Positions 28,662-36,490 of a stretch of DNA of 64,000 nt are shown here, one piece after another. Where the stretch lies: the NCBI GenBank assembly GCA_025454955.1, contig JALONL010000020.1, positions 1-64,000 of the forward strand, written 5' to 3'. The stretch is from Bacteroidia bacterium. GTDB taxonomy: Bacteria; Bacteroidota; Bacteroidia; Palsa-965. A program made the translations under genes and the position numbers. Under the pieces are notes generated by a model. That model made no database searches and was not told where the DNA came from. It was given only the letters and a program-made list of their open reading frames with translations. The stretch's first letter is position 1. Every line of letters starts with the position of its first letter.

Positions 28662-28961
28662 ATGCTTGTAATCAGCGGATATTGGCACGTTAATCCGGCC
28701 CGTCAACAGGAATTCATTGCACTTTGCAAATGGATAGCCCCTTACTCCAAACAGGAAGAAGGTTACATCAGCTATCTTTTTACCCGCGATGAACTCAACG
28801 AAAATCATTTCCTTTTTTTCGAAGAATGGAAAGATCAGGCTGCCATTGATTTTCATGTGGCGCAATGGTATTTCAATGAGTTTATGGAAAAAACAAAACC
28901 GATGCTGCTTTCTCCGTCGGTGATAAAAATTTACACCGTTACCGACACCAAAGTGTTGTAG
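28662..28961 (+). CDS. Antibiotic biosynthesis monooxygenase (ABM) domain protein
   Basis: A 99-residue single-domain protein with the ferredoxin-like dimeric alpha/beta barrel pattern: 'LVISGYWHVNPARQQEFIALCK', 'GYISYLFTRDELNENHFLFFEEWKDQAAIDFHV', then a helix before a final strand. ABM enzymes oxidise aromatic or quinone-like substrates without cofactors, or act as small-molecule binders. It follows the antiporter by 5 nt and is the last gene of the packed run; the dioxygenase gene begins 74 nt later. Confidence 0.85.
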   Translation: MLVISGYWHVNPARQQEFIALCKWIAPYSKQEEGYISYLFTRDELNENHFLFFEEWKDQAAIDFHVAQWYFNEFMEKTKPMLLSPSVIKIYTVTDTKVL

Positions 28962-29035
28962 CATGTTTTGCGTGGCAAGGTGCCGCTAAATGAGTTATAT
29001 TCGTGTGTAGATACATATAACCAACCGGCAGTACC

Positions 29036-29932
29036 ATGCACCGCGCACATTTTTTACGTTTGATGGGAATGCTGCCCCTTACCGGAGCCGCCATGCAGTT
29101 ACAGGATTTACGCCGCTTTTCCGATACGTTTGCAGCTACCGATCCCATGCCGGTGCTGTTTGTGGGCCACGGCAGCCCCATGAATGCCATTGAAGACAAT
29201 GTATTTTCGCGCGAGATGAAAGCAATGGGGCAGAAAGTGCCCAAACCCAAAGCCATACTCATGGTATCGGCGCACTGGGAAACCAAAGGCACATTTGTAA
29301 CCGCGCAGGAGAAGCCGCCTACGATACACGATTTTGGCGGATTTCCGCAGGCACTGTTTGATGTGCAATATCCCGCGCCCGGAAGCAAATGGCTGGCCGG
29401 CGAAACAAAAGCCGCCGTAAAAAAAACAACAGTGGCCGAAAGCAACGACTGGGGCTTCGATCACGGCTGCTGGAGCGTAACAAGAAACATGTTTCCCGGT
29501 GCCGACATTCCCATTATCCAGATCAGCCTCGATTACAGCCAGCCGCCGCAATATCATTACGACCTAGCCAAAGAACTGGCCGTGCTGCGCCGCAAAGGCG
29601 TGCTCATTGTGGGCAGCGGAAACATGGTACACAACCTCGGCCGCATGGTTATTCCCTCCAACGGCGATTTAAACTCGCCCTACGGCCTCGACTGGGCGCT
29701 CGAAGCCCGCAGTCTTTTTAAAAAACACATCGAAAGCGGCAATCATTCTCCGCTTATCGGGTACAAAAATCTCGGCCGCGCCGTGCAGCTTTCGGTGCCC
29801 ACGCCCGAGCATTACTTACCGCTGCTTTACGTGCTTGCGCAGCAGGAGAAAACCGATCAGCTTTCGTTTTTTAATGATGTGGCTGTGGCCGGGTCGCTTA
29901 CCATGACTTCGGTGCTGATTGGGAAAGTGTAA
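29036..29932 (+). CDS. 4,5-DOPA-extradiol-dioxygenase-like (YgiD) protein
   Basis: A 298-residue class III extradiol dioxygenase relative. Ligand-containing motifs of the family are visible: 'VLFVGHGSPMNAIEDN' (first His), 'ILMVSAHWETKGTFV' (second His), 'WGFDHGCWSVTRNMFP' and 'VGSGNMVHNLGRM'. YgiD cleaves the ring of L-DOPA and related catechols; the native substrate here is uncertain. The N-terminal ~25 residues (MHRAHFLRLMGMLPLTGAAM) look like a signal or Tat-like leader, suggesting export. A TATATTCG box (near-consensus) lies about 35 nt upstream. The gene ends next to a REP-like hairpin, which may terminate transcription. Confidence 0.88.
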   Translation: MHRAHFLRLMGMLPLTGAAMQLQDLRRFSDTFAATDPMPVLFVGHGSPMNAIEDNVFSREMKAMGQKVPKPKAILMVSAHWETKGTFVTAQEKPPTIHDFGGFPQALFDVQYPAPGSKWLAGETKAAVKKTTVAESNDWGFDHGCWSVTRNMFPGADIPIIQISLDYSQPPQYHYDLAKELAVLRRKGVLIVGSGNMVHNLGRMVIPSNGDLNSPYGLDWALEARSLFKKHIESGNHSPLIGYKNLGRAVQLSVPTPEHYLPLLYVLAQQEKTDQLSFFNDVAVAGSLTMTSVLIGKV

Positions 29933-29934
29933 AA

Positions 29935-29976
29935 CCCACCTGCCCCGGTTCGGCTCCGCTCACCGTGACAGGTGGG
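29935..29976. repeat. REP-like hairpin with conserved loop, copy 1
   Basis: CCCACCTG (29935-29942) pairs with CAGGTGGG (29969-29976), and the stem extends to about 15 bp with two mismatches. Read on the minus strand the 12-nt loop is GAGCGGAGCCGA. The same loop (with T for C) is in the hairpin at 30208-30267, although the stems differ. Confidence 0.65.
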
Positions 29977-30117
29977 CTTGGTTGTTTTGCTTCTACAGAT
30001 TCATTTACTCACTTTACTTTGAGAATTGTTTTTGTTTGTGTTGTATGTATTACGGTCTGTGCAAAGCAGAGAAACGGGTTCTTCTCAGGGTGTACGCACG
30101 AATCAATTAACCTGCGG

Positions 30118-30229
30118 GTGAGCAAAGTGATGAGTTACCGTCAGGGTGAGCAAAGTGATGAGTTACCGTCAGGGTGAGTGGAGTGATGAGTTACCGTCAG
30201 GGTGAGCGGAGGAATGAGTTACCGTCAGG
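30118..30229. repeat. Four 28-bp tandem repeats
   Basis: Units at 30118-30145, 30146-30173, 30174-30201 and 30202-30229 share the pattern GTGAGnnnAG-GATGAGTTACC-GTCAGG. Units 1 and 2 are identical; later units change AAAG to TGGAG or GGAGG. They are contiguous without spacers, so not a CRISPR. The fourth unit forms the left arm of a hairpin that ends within the downstream gene. Confidence 0.8.
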
Positions 30230-30267
30230 GTGAGCGGAGTCGAACCCTGACGGTAACTCATTCCTCC
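30208..30267. repeat. REP-like hairpin, copy 2, spanning a stop codon
   Basis: A perfect 24-bp inverted repeat (30208-30231 with 30244-30267) with the 12-nt loop GAGCGGAGTCGA. The right arm includes the last codons and the stop (30258-30260) of the minus-strand membrane protein gene. It could act as its terminator or as a transcript-stabilising structure. Confidence 0.8.
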
Positions 30268-31871
30268 GGTTGAGAATACCATTTGCGGAACATTCTTCCA
30301 TACACCAAAAACATCATAACCAGCAGCAGCCCCAAACCGGCCCACTGCGCGAGAAAGCGCTGAAAGTCTTCATTCACATACAACTCACTGTATCGCTCGT
30401 CGTAACGATTATAAATCTGATGAAGACTTTCATAGTAGTATGTGACCAGGCAAATTGGAATGCAGAACACACTGTAAACCGCCAGTTGCAATGCAATGCC
30501 TGTCCACAACGAACGTTTGCGCATACGATACAGGAATAGTGATGCAGCATGAAAGAACATCACCCAAATCACGATGGTTAGCATTATTGCCGGAGGTCTG
30601 GCGTTAACTATGGCCAATGCCACTCCCGTTACCACCGAAATAACCACACCAGACAAAAGTGCAGCCGCAAAAGTTTTTAGTGTGCTGTGCCTGAAAGCCA
30701 CTAAAAGCAGTGAGAGGGCAAGTGTAATGTAACCGGTTGCCACGGCAATCCACATCAGGTAATCATTACGTTCGAAGCGGTATTTGCGCATTTCAATGTA
30801 TCTGATTGCATTTTCTATTTCGTTCAGATGGTAGGTGAAATCGAAAACATTGTAATTCGTTATGAAATTCGACGCTTCGTTTACATCATAATCCCATCCC
30901 CGATTGCTCTGTTCCCTTTGTTTAAGTTTTAATTCATATTCCATTGTTAAAGAATGTCCTGTAAACTTCAGAATGAGCGAATCAAGCGTTTTTAGTGCTT
31001 CGGCATTACTTACCGTTTTTTGCCTGTAAATAAGGTGATATAGCTGATAAGCAGTAAGCGGGCGCACGGAGGAATAATCGCCTGAACTTTTTACATTAAT
31101 ATAAATGATGTTTTTCCAGATGTAATGCACAAGTCCCGAATCGCCGAGCAGTAAAATTGTATCGCCACTGTTCAACCACTCGTCTTTCATATCTGCCGGT
31201 TCCCAGCGCACGTCGGGGCGATACCTTGCAGAGAGCGATATGGAGCCGGTGGAGTCGGATATGGAGTCTGCATCAATATCGGGTGCCAGCCGGTAATTAT
31301 CGTTTTGCCGGTTCAGCGAATTGGCCTCTTCATAGGTAGCAGTAAAAAGTATGGTGTCGCCACTAAGTTCTACGGGATTATACTCATGTTCCAGCACATT
31401 GATGCAGTAGTTTATCTGATTTACGGCATAGGTTATGTCGTTGTCGGTATATTTTGCATCGGTCTTTTGCTTTTCCACAAACGGTGGAATTACAAATGTA
31501 AATCCGGCAATGAAAAGCATACACCAGAACAAGAGCAGTTGCAGCCCCGGTACAAGTGCATGAGGCTGTCCGAAACGTTTAAATGTATTGAAACGCAACA
31601 GGTAAATTGTCCAAAGGATCAAACCCAGTGTGGCCAGCAATGTGACTATTGCCTGCCGCATTACCACATTCGAACGCTTGTGCGGATCGTCGGGGAGAAT
31701 GAGCAGGGTGGCGTAAATTACGGCGTAACCGATGATTGCGTACCAGAGGAAAAGGTGTATGCGTGTGGCCCAGAGGGTGGGGTAATTGAGCAGCAGCCAT
31801 TTGTCGATGCGGCTGATGAACGCGGGAGCAAGCGGGCGGCGGCCGTTGGCGGTGGCGAAGAGGCGATTCAT
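30258..31871 (-). CDS. Membrane protein partner of the adjacent ABC ATPase
   Basis: A 537-residue protein of unknown family. Three TM helices lie near the N-terminus (about residues 40-135), then a ~230-residue extracytoplasmic, acidic, mostly soluble domain, then five to six C-terminal TM helices. The layout, two membrane blocks around a large loop, resembles ABC-2 or ABC exporter permeases. Its ATG overlaps the stop of the ABC ATPase (ATGA, 1 nt), so they form a two-gene operon and probably one transporter or mechanotransmission complex. The last two codons and stop sit inside a repeat hairpin. Confidence 0.7.
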   Translation of the reverse strand: MNRLFATANGRRPLAPAFISRIDKWLLLNYPTLWATRIHLFLWYAIIGYAVIYATLLILPDDPHKRSNVVMRQAIVTLLATLGLILWTIYLLRFNTFKRFGQPHALVPGLQLLLFWCMLFIAGFTFVIPPFVEKQKTDAKYTDNDITYAVNQINYCINVLEHEYNPVELSGDTILFTATYEEANSLNRQNDNYRLAPDIDADSISDSTGSISLSARYRPDVRWEPADMKDEWLNSGDTILLLGDSGLVHYIWKNIIYINVKSSGDYSSVRPLTAYQLYHLIYRQKTVSNAEALKTLDSLILKFTGHSLTMEYELKLKQREQSNRGWDYDVNEASNFITNYNVFDFTYHLNEIENAIRYIEMRKYRFERNDYLMWIAVATGYITLALSLLLVAFRHSTLKTFAAALLSGVVISVVTGVALAIVNARPPAIMLTIVIWVMFFHAASLFLYRMRKRSLWTGIALQLAVYSVFCIPICLVTYYYESLHQIYNRYDERYSELYVNEDFQRFLAQWAGLGLLLVMMFLVYGRMFRKWYSQPEE

Positions 31872-32998
31872 CAGAAGAGGCGTTTGGTGGAGTTGGAAAT
31901 ATCGCGGCAGTAGGTAATGTGTATGTCATGCTCAATTAAATGTTTGAGCAGTTGCTGCGCGGTGTGCGTGTGCGATACGAGTGTGAAAAAGCCGCCATTG
32001 AAACTCAGTTCGGCATCAATGCCCTGCACGGCCAGTTTCACGGCATCGCGGGGCGAAGTGGTTTCGAGTTCGAGTGCATGGCCGAGTGTGTGTGCCGAGG
32101 GCTCATCGCTGGTGAATATGCAGGAGCCCTGGCGAATGAGCAGTACGCGGTGCGCTACCTTTTCTACTTCGTGCAGTTGCTGCGAAGTAAGCAGCACCGC
32201 AAGCGGCCTGGCCGATGAAAGTGCGAGGAAGCGTAAATCGGTGAGCAGGGTTTGCTGCGCGTTGATGTCGAGGTTGGCCAGCGGCTCGTCTAAAATCATT
32301 ACCTGTGGCCGCATCAGCAGCACACGGGCAATTTCAAAGCGCGTGCGGTAGCCGCTGCTTATCTGGTTCCACGTAAGTCCGGCATACCCGCTCAGGCCAA
32401 AACGTTCGAGCATAAAGTCAACCAGCAATTCGTTTTCCGCTCCGGTAATGCCCGAAAGCGAGGCCGAAAAATGCAGGTTGTCGCGCAGGCGGCCGTACCA
32501 GCGCGGAATACGTTGCGGAATAAATGCCACCGCCGATTTAATGGCGTAATGATCGGCAGCATTCAACCCCGCATATTCCAGACTGCCCGAGTCGATGGCC
32601 AGTTGCCCGGCAATGCAGCGCAGCAGGGTGGTTTTGCCGTTGCCGTTTTCGCCCACCACGCCGGTTATTTCGCCGGCTTTAAGCTGCATGCTCAAAGGCT
32701 TGAGGCTGAAATTGCCCCGGGTGTAGGTTTTTGAAATGCTGTTAATTTTCACCAGCGCATTGTCGCTGCGGTTTGCAGCAGGGGCGGGCAATTGTTGCAG
32801 CAGGGCTCTGGCATCGGCAGTAAATGTGTGGGCAGTTGTGTCGTCGCTTATGGCAAGTGCTTCGCGGTATTTTCGGCTCAGTGCTGTGGCCTGTGCAATT
32901 ATCTCTGGCTTGTTGCTGTCGAGTGCCAGGTCAAGTGTACGGCGCAGGGCCAGGGCATAATCGCCGTTGCGGAGGTATTCTTCGGGGTTTTCGGTCAT
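31871..32998 (-). CDS. ABC transporter ATP-binding protein with N-terminal extension
   Basis: A 375-residue protein. Residues 1-85 form an extra helical domain absent from ordinary ABC ATPases. The nucleotide-binding domain has Walker A GENGNGKTT (116-124), a Q-loop ('IPQRIPRWYGRLRDNL'), a non-canonical signature ISSGYR in place of LSGGQ, Walker B VMILDEPLANLD and a Q in the H-loop region ('LLTSQQLHEVEK'). A C-terminal tail of ~70 residues follows. ATP binding seems intact, whereas the altered signature and Q-for-H switch hint at slow or regulatory hydrolysis. The partner is the 537-residue membrane protein. A TATCTTTC box (near-consensus) lies upstream at about 33015-33022. Confidence 0.85.
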   Translation of the reverse strand: MTENPEEYLRNGDYALALRRTLDLALDSNKPEIIAQATALSRKYREALAISDDTTAHTFTADARALLQQLPAPAANRSDNALVKINSISKTYTRGNFSLKPLSMQLKAGEITGVVGENGNGKTTLLRCIAGQLAIDSGSLEYAGLNAADHYAIKSAVAFIPQRIPRWYGRLRDNLHFSASLSGITGAENELLVDFMLERFGLSGYAGLTWNQISSGYRTRFEIARVLLMRPQVMILDEPLANLDINAQQTLLTDLRFLALSSARPLAVLLTSQQLHEVEKVAHRVLLIRQGSCIFTSDEPSAHTLGHALELETTSPRDAVKLAVQGIDAELSFNGGFFTLVSHTHTAQQLLKHLIEHDIHITYCRDISNSTKRLF

Positions 32999-33180
32999 GA
33001 AGCTTAATACAATATTTCAGAAAGATAGTGAGCAACAGCATATCCGGGCATTTTCAATTATCCAAAAATGAAAACACCCTGCCCATACCATTTGCTTATA
33101 TCATACGCCGCACAAAAGACAGATATTACATTCTTCACAATTAATCATTCAATTTTTTGTCTTTCGTTTAGCTTAGCAGT

Positions 33181-33924
33181 ATGAAACAACTCTCCCTCTT
33201 TGCCATCCTCACACTGCTGCTCATGTCTTTCGGACAAAAACCGCTTCCCGGCGGCGAACAGTTCCTGCGTCGCACGCATAAAATGTATGCCGGCAAATGG
33301 TACAACACCCTCACTTTTGAGCAAACCACACATTTTTACCAGAATGGCGTAAAAGCAGGCACACAAACCTGGTACGAAGCGGGCATTTACCCTAATCTTT
33401 TCCGCATCGACTTTGGCAGCCCCGATTCGGGCGACGCTTACATTTCGCGCCACGATACGGCTTATCTTTTTCGCAGGGGCAAACTCTCCCGCACCATGCC
33501 CGAAGTAAACGAACTGCTTTTCCTCTTTGGCGGCATGTATCATTATCCGGCCGATACGGCGGTGAAAAAAATTACCGCTATGGGTTACAATCTTTCCGAA
33601 ACCCATTCCACCACCTGGAAAGGCCGCAAGGCACAGGTAGTAGGCGCAAAACCGGCCGATACACTTGCCCCGCAAATCTGGTTCGATCTGGAGCATCGCT
33701 ACGTGGTGCGCATTATCCGCAACCGCAACGGGCACCGCGAAGAAATTATTTCGCGCAAACACATTCCGCTGGGCGGCGCGTGGTGCGAAACGGAAGTGGT
33801 GTTTTATATGGATGGGAAACTGATACAGGAAGAATTTTACACCAACTGCCGCGCCAACGATCCGCTCGATCCGCGCATTTTCGAGCCTGCGGCGTTCGGG
33901 CAGGTGCATTGGATGAAGAAGTAA
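33181..33924 (+). CDS. Secreted LolA-like or DUF protein
   Basis: A 247-residue exported protein with signal MKQLSLFAILTLLLMSFG. The mature part is a run of antiparallel strands ('YNTLTFEQTTHFYQNGVKAGTQTWYEAGIYPNLFRIDFG', 'QIWFDLEHRYVVRIIR', 'EVVFYMDGKLIQEEFYTNC') like the open beta-barrel of outer-membrane lipoprotein carriers (LolA/LppX-like), but I cannot assign a family. Preceded after 4 nt by a TAGCTTAG near-match box. Its stop codon is directly followed by the stop codon of the convergent gene, with no intergenic base. Confidence 0.6.
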   Translation: MKQLSLFAILTLLLMSFGQKPLPGGEQFLRRTHKMYAGKWYNTLTFEQTTHFYQNGVKAGTQTWYEAGIYPNLFRIDFGSPDSGDAYISRHDTAYLFRRGKLSRTMPEVNELLFLFGGMYHYPADTAVKKITAMGYNLSETHSTTWKGRKAQVVGAKPADTLAPQIWFDLEHRYVVRIIRNRNGHREEIISRKHIPLGGAWCETEVVFYMDGKLIQEEFYTNCRANDPLDPRIFEPAAFGQVHWMKK

Positions 33925-34689
33925 CTACTGTTTATCTTCCAGTTCTTTTTTCAACGCCTCTGCCCGCGGTCTTCCGGCAATGCCCTGTTTGTCCAGTGCC
34001 ACAGCCCGGTTCAGGCAACGAAATGCCTCTGCCCGGTATTTGGTTTTGCGGTGTGCGTTGGCCCATGCCCAATAAGTAAAACTCATGAGTGAAGGAGTGG
34101 CGTAACTGCTGTCGGCTTCGTATTTGCGGATAATCTCAGTGAAATCGCGGCGGGCATACCGGTGTTTGCGATACATCCATGCGGGAAGGTTTTCGGCCAC
34201 ACTGCCGCGCAAAAATTCGGGCATGGCACATATCGCAGAGTACTTTGCCACAGCCGTTTCAAACAGCGAAAACGCGGAACCGAGTTGTTTGAGGTTGCCC
34301 GTTTCGCCTGCCATCAGTGCCAGCGCCGATGCGCGGTACGAAGCGATAAAGGGCATAAAGCTGTTTGCGGTGTCGGTTTTTGCGGCCAGGCTGTCGAGCA
34401 GTGTGTAGCTTTTGGCAGCCAGGCCTTTGTCGCCGGTTTTGGCAAGAAGTGTAAAATTCAGCGCCGCTTCGTGGTAAAGAATGCCCAAACGGAGTTGCAG
34501 TAAAAAGCCCGGGGTGTTTGTGGCGGTTTGTCGGGCCTGTGCCAAACGGCTGCGCAAATGGGTGGTGTCTGTAATTTCCATTACATCTTCAAGTTGCGCC
34601 CCTGCCTGCGCCACGCTGCTGCGGGTTAAGGTTTGCGCGCCCAGCGAACTGCCCGGCAGACTGAGTATGATCAATAGTATTTGCTTCAT
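33925..34689 (-). CDS. Periplasmic TPR-like helical protein
   Basis: A 254-residue protein with a signal peptide (MKQILLIILSLPGSSLGAQ). The rest is predicted to be alpha-helical repeats in the TPR/Sel1 style ('GILYHEAALNFTLLAKTG', 'ASALALMAGETGNLKQLGSAFSLFETAVAKY', 'YWAWANAHRKTKYRAEAFRCLNRAVALD'). No enzyme motif is visible. Likely a protein-protein interaction or scaffold protein in the periplasm. It ends back-to-back with the convergent gene, and is followed by the Crp/Fnr regulator gene upstream on the same strand. Confidence 0.65.
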   Translation of the reverse strand: MKQILLIILSLPGSSLGAQTLTRSSVAQAGAQLEDVMEITDTTHLRSRLAQARQTATNTPGFLLQLRLGILYHEAALNFTLLAKTGDKGLAAKSYTLLDSLAAKTDTANSFMPFIASYRASALALMAGETGNLKQLGSAFSLFETAVAKYSAICAMPEFLRGSVAENLPAWMYRKHRYARRDFTEIIRKYEADSSYATPSLMSFTYWAWANAHRKTKYRAEAFRCLNRAVALDKQGIAGRPRAEALKKELEDKQ

Positions 34690-34752
34690 GGTTTTTGATT
34701 TTTTGATGAAGCAAAATTCAGCAGACTGAAGAGGAAATAACGTTGACTCTTG

Positions 34753-35337
34753 TTAAGACTTTTCTTTTTTCACCAGGCGATTGCGTATGCGGCTCAAGCT
34801 CTCGGGACTGATGCCCAGAAAATTGGCAACGTATTTTTGAGGCACTTTTTGTAACAAATCAGGTTGTTTGCGGAGCAGATTAACGAATCGTTCTTCGGGT
34901 TTTTCCGACGAAAGCGACATGGCTATTTCCGTAGCGCGTTGTGCCACCTGTTCGGCCACCATGCGGCCAAAGGTTTCGTATCTGGGACAGGCCTGGTAGA
35001 GTGCAAGAAGTGCAGGTTTGTCGATGAGCAGAACCGAAGTAGTTTCCAATGCCTGCAAATTCATTATTCCGGGCTGTGCGGTATTGAAGCTTTGAAAATC
35101 AGTTACCCAGCTTCCGGCAAAAGAAAGATCGCAGGTTTTTTCATCGCCGTTTTTGGTATGGAAATGACGTACAGCCCCTGTTTCCAGAAAAGCAATAAAC
35201 CGGCATACTTGATTTTCGGTTTGAAGCATTTCTTTCTTTTTAAGAATGCGCCTCAGGAAGTATGTATCGAGAAGACCCAGCTCGGCTTCGGTTACTGAAA
35301 CAACTGCACTGATATTTTGCCTTAACAGGGTAAACAT
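34753..35337 (-). CDS. Crp/Fnr family transcriptional regulator
   Basis: A 194-residue regulator. The N-terminal cyclic-nucleotide-binding-like beta roll (about 15-120) has 'RFIAFLETGAVRHFHTKNGDEKTCDLSFAGSW', and the C-terminal winged helix ends 'VPQKYVANFLGISPESLSRIRNRLV', the usual Crp recognition helix in Bacteroidota. There is no N-terminal cysteine cluster, so it is not an oxygen-sensing FNR. The ligand is unknown. The start is the ATG at 35337; TTG 35343 also reads in frame. It may control the divergent or neighbouring small genes. Confidence 0.88.
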   Translation of the reverse strand: MFTLLRQNISAVVSVTEAELGLLDTYFLRRILKKKEMLQTENQVCRFIAFLETGAVRHFHTKNGDEKTCDLSFAGSWVTDFQSFNTAQPGIMNLQALETTSVLLIDKPALLALYQACPRYETFGRMVAEQVAQRATEIAMSLSSEKPEERFVNLLRKQPDLLQKVPQKYVANFLGISPESLSRIRNRLVKKEKS

Positions 35338-35387
35338 AAACAAGCATTTTTGTCACAACCAAGTTAGGCAGTATTTGTAAACGAAAA

Positions 35388-35969
35388 CTACCCCAAACGG
35401 CAATACTGCGCCAACTGCCATTGCAACAGCAAACCATAAAAACGCGCAAAACCATCTTCCGTAAAAATCCCCTCATCGCGCATACGCCGCTGTGTGTAAT
35501 GCTGCGTAAACTCAATAAACGAGCGGCAATCGGTGTCCCGCAATGCGCGTTTTTCATGCGGCGTTTGTCCGAAATGCACCAATGGCTGCACCAGCAGCAG
35601 ACCGCGTTGTTTTTCCTGCTCACTCCCTGCAAGGCAGGAATTGCGGCGAAGCGATAATTCGTGCATTGCCCAACGCTGATAGGCCGGAAATGCCGTTTGA
35701 AGTTCCTGCGCACAGCGTTTCAGTTCGGTGAGCGAGTGGCTGCGGTTGAGGCTCAGGTATTGGCCGGGATGAAGATTGCAGCGGATAAATTGTTTCAGCC
35801 GCTGCAGCGATTTTTGCGACAAATACATTTCGCCCTCCCCGCCCAGCCATTGCGAACGTCCGACGGCATACAGCGCCAGTGCCTGCGACAATTCTTCGGG
35901 ATGGAAGTTTACCGGGGCAGCAACGAGTTTCAGATCACTCAGTAAAAGAAATTTTGAAAAAGCAGACAT
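35388..35969 (-). CDS. Hypothetical protein
   Basis: A 193-residue soluble protein without signal peptide or TM segments. It is rich in Gln, Leu and Arg and likely alpha-helical ('LSQKSLQRLKQFIRCNLHPGQYLSLNRSHSLTELKRCAQELQ'). No family recognised. Divergent from the XRE-type regulator gene at 36082, with a 112-nt gap containing repeated ATAATTAT palindromes and a hairpin ATTTTGC-TTC-GCAAAAT; it may be regulated by that protein. Confidence 0.6.
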   Translation of the reverse strand: MSAFSKFLLLSDLKLVAAPVNFHPEELSQALALYAVGRSQWLGGEGEMYLSQKSLQRLKQFIRCNLHPGQYLSLNRSHSLTELKRCAQELQTAFPAYQRWAMHELSLRRNSCLAGSEQEKQRGLLLVQPLVHFGQTPHEKRALRDTDCRSFIEFTQHYTQRRMRDEGIFTEDGFARFYGLLLQWQLAQYCRLG

Positions 35970-36017
35970 TCCGATTTTGCATTTTGCTTCGCAAAATACA
36001 AATTATGAGATACTATT

Positions 36018-36058
36018 CATAATTATGGGCAATAAACGCAGTTGTAATTTATAATTAT
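36018..36058. promoter_or_regulatory. Paired ATAATTAT palindromes upstream of XRE gene
   Basis: Two copies of the palindrome ATAATTAT lie about 30 nt apart, in the divergent gap between the hypothetical protein gene and the XRE regulator. Such paired symmetric sites are typical of XRE operators; the assignment is inference. Confidence 0.35.
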
Positions 36059-36081
36059 GTAGCTTTTATTTGTCGTGAGAT

Positions 36082-36342
36082 ATGAAAAAACGCGGGCCAA
36101 AGCATAAATCCGCCGTGCCGGATCCGGCCATTGTACAATTAGGCAAACGAATAAGAGGGTTACGCAAAGCCGCAGGGTACAGCAGCCACGAAACTTTTGC
36201 TTATGAACACAACATTGCCCGCGCACAATATCTCGCCTACGAACACGGGCGCGATTTGCAGTTCAGCAACCTGTTGCGCATTGTGCGCGCACACCAGATG
36301 ACCCTGGCCGAATTTTTTGCCGAGGGTTTTGAGGAGGAATAA
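36082..36342 (+). CDS. XRE-family helix-turn-helix regulator
   Basis: An 86-residue DNA-binding protein. A basic N-terminal tail (MKKRGPKHKS) precedes a five-helix Cro/cI-type HTH ('IRGLRKAAGYSSHETFAYEHNIARAQYLAYEHGRDLQFSNLLRIVRAHQMTLAEFFAEG'). It has no sensor domain. Stand-alone small XRE proteins usually repress their own promoter or act as phage or TA regulators; no toxin is adjacent. The hypothetical protein at 35388 is the divergent neighbour. Confidence 0.85.
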   Translation: MKKRGPKHKSAVPDPAIVQLGKRIRGLRKAAGYSSHETFAYEHNIARAQYLAYEHGRDLQFSNLLRIVRAHQMTLAEFFAEGFEEE

Positions 36343-36377
36343 ATAATAATTTAAGCAGGACCCACTCTGTGAAAGTG

Positions 36378-36413
36378 CATTCCCGGCCATCACCAGTCGA
36401 TGTGCCGGGAATG
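36378..36413. terminator. Terminator after the XRE gene
   Basis: Arms CATTCCCGGC (36378-36387) and GCCGGGAATG (36404-36413), 16-nt loop, followed by TTGTTTTT. It sits between convergent genes and may serve both. Confidence 0.7.
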
Positions 36414-36490
36414 TTGTTTTTACAGCGTGTGTGGTTTTCCGTAATGTGAGGGGCTATACCCGTTTTCAATCGCAGTACATGATTTTCCGG

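Noticed and set aside
30118..30229. Possible CRISPR array
   Set aside because: Units are contiguous 28-mers with no spacers and no cas genes are nearby.
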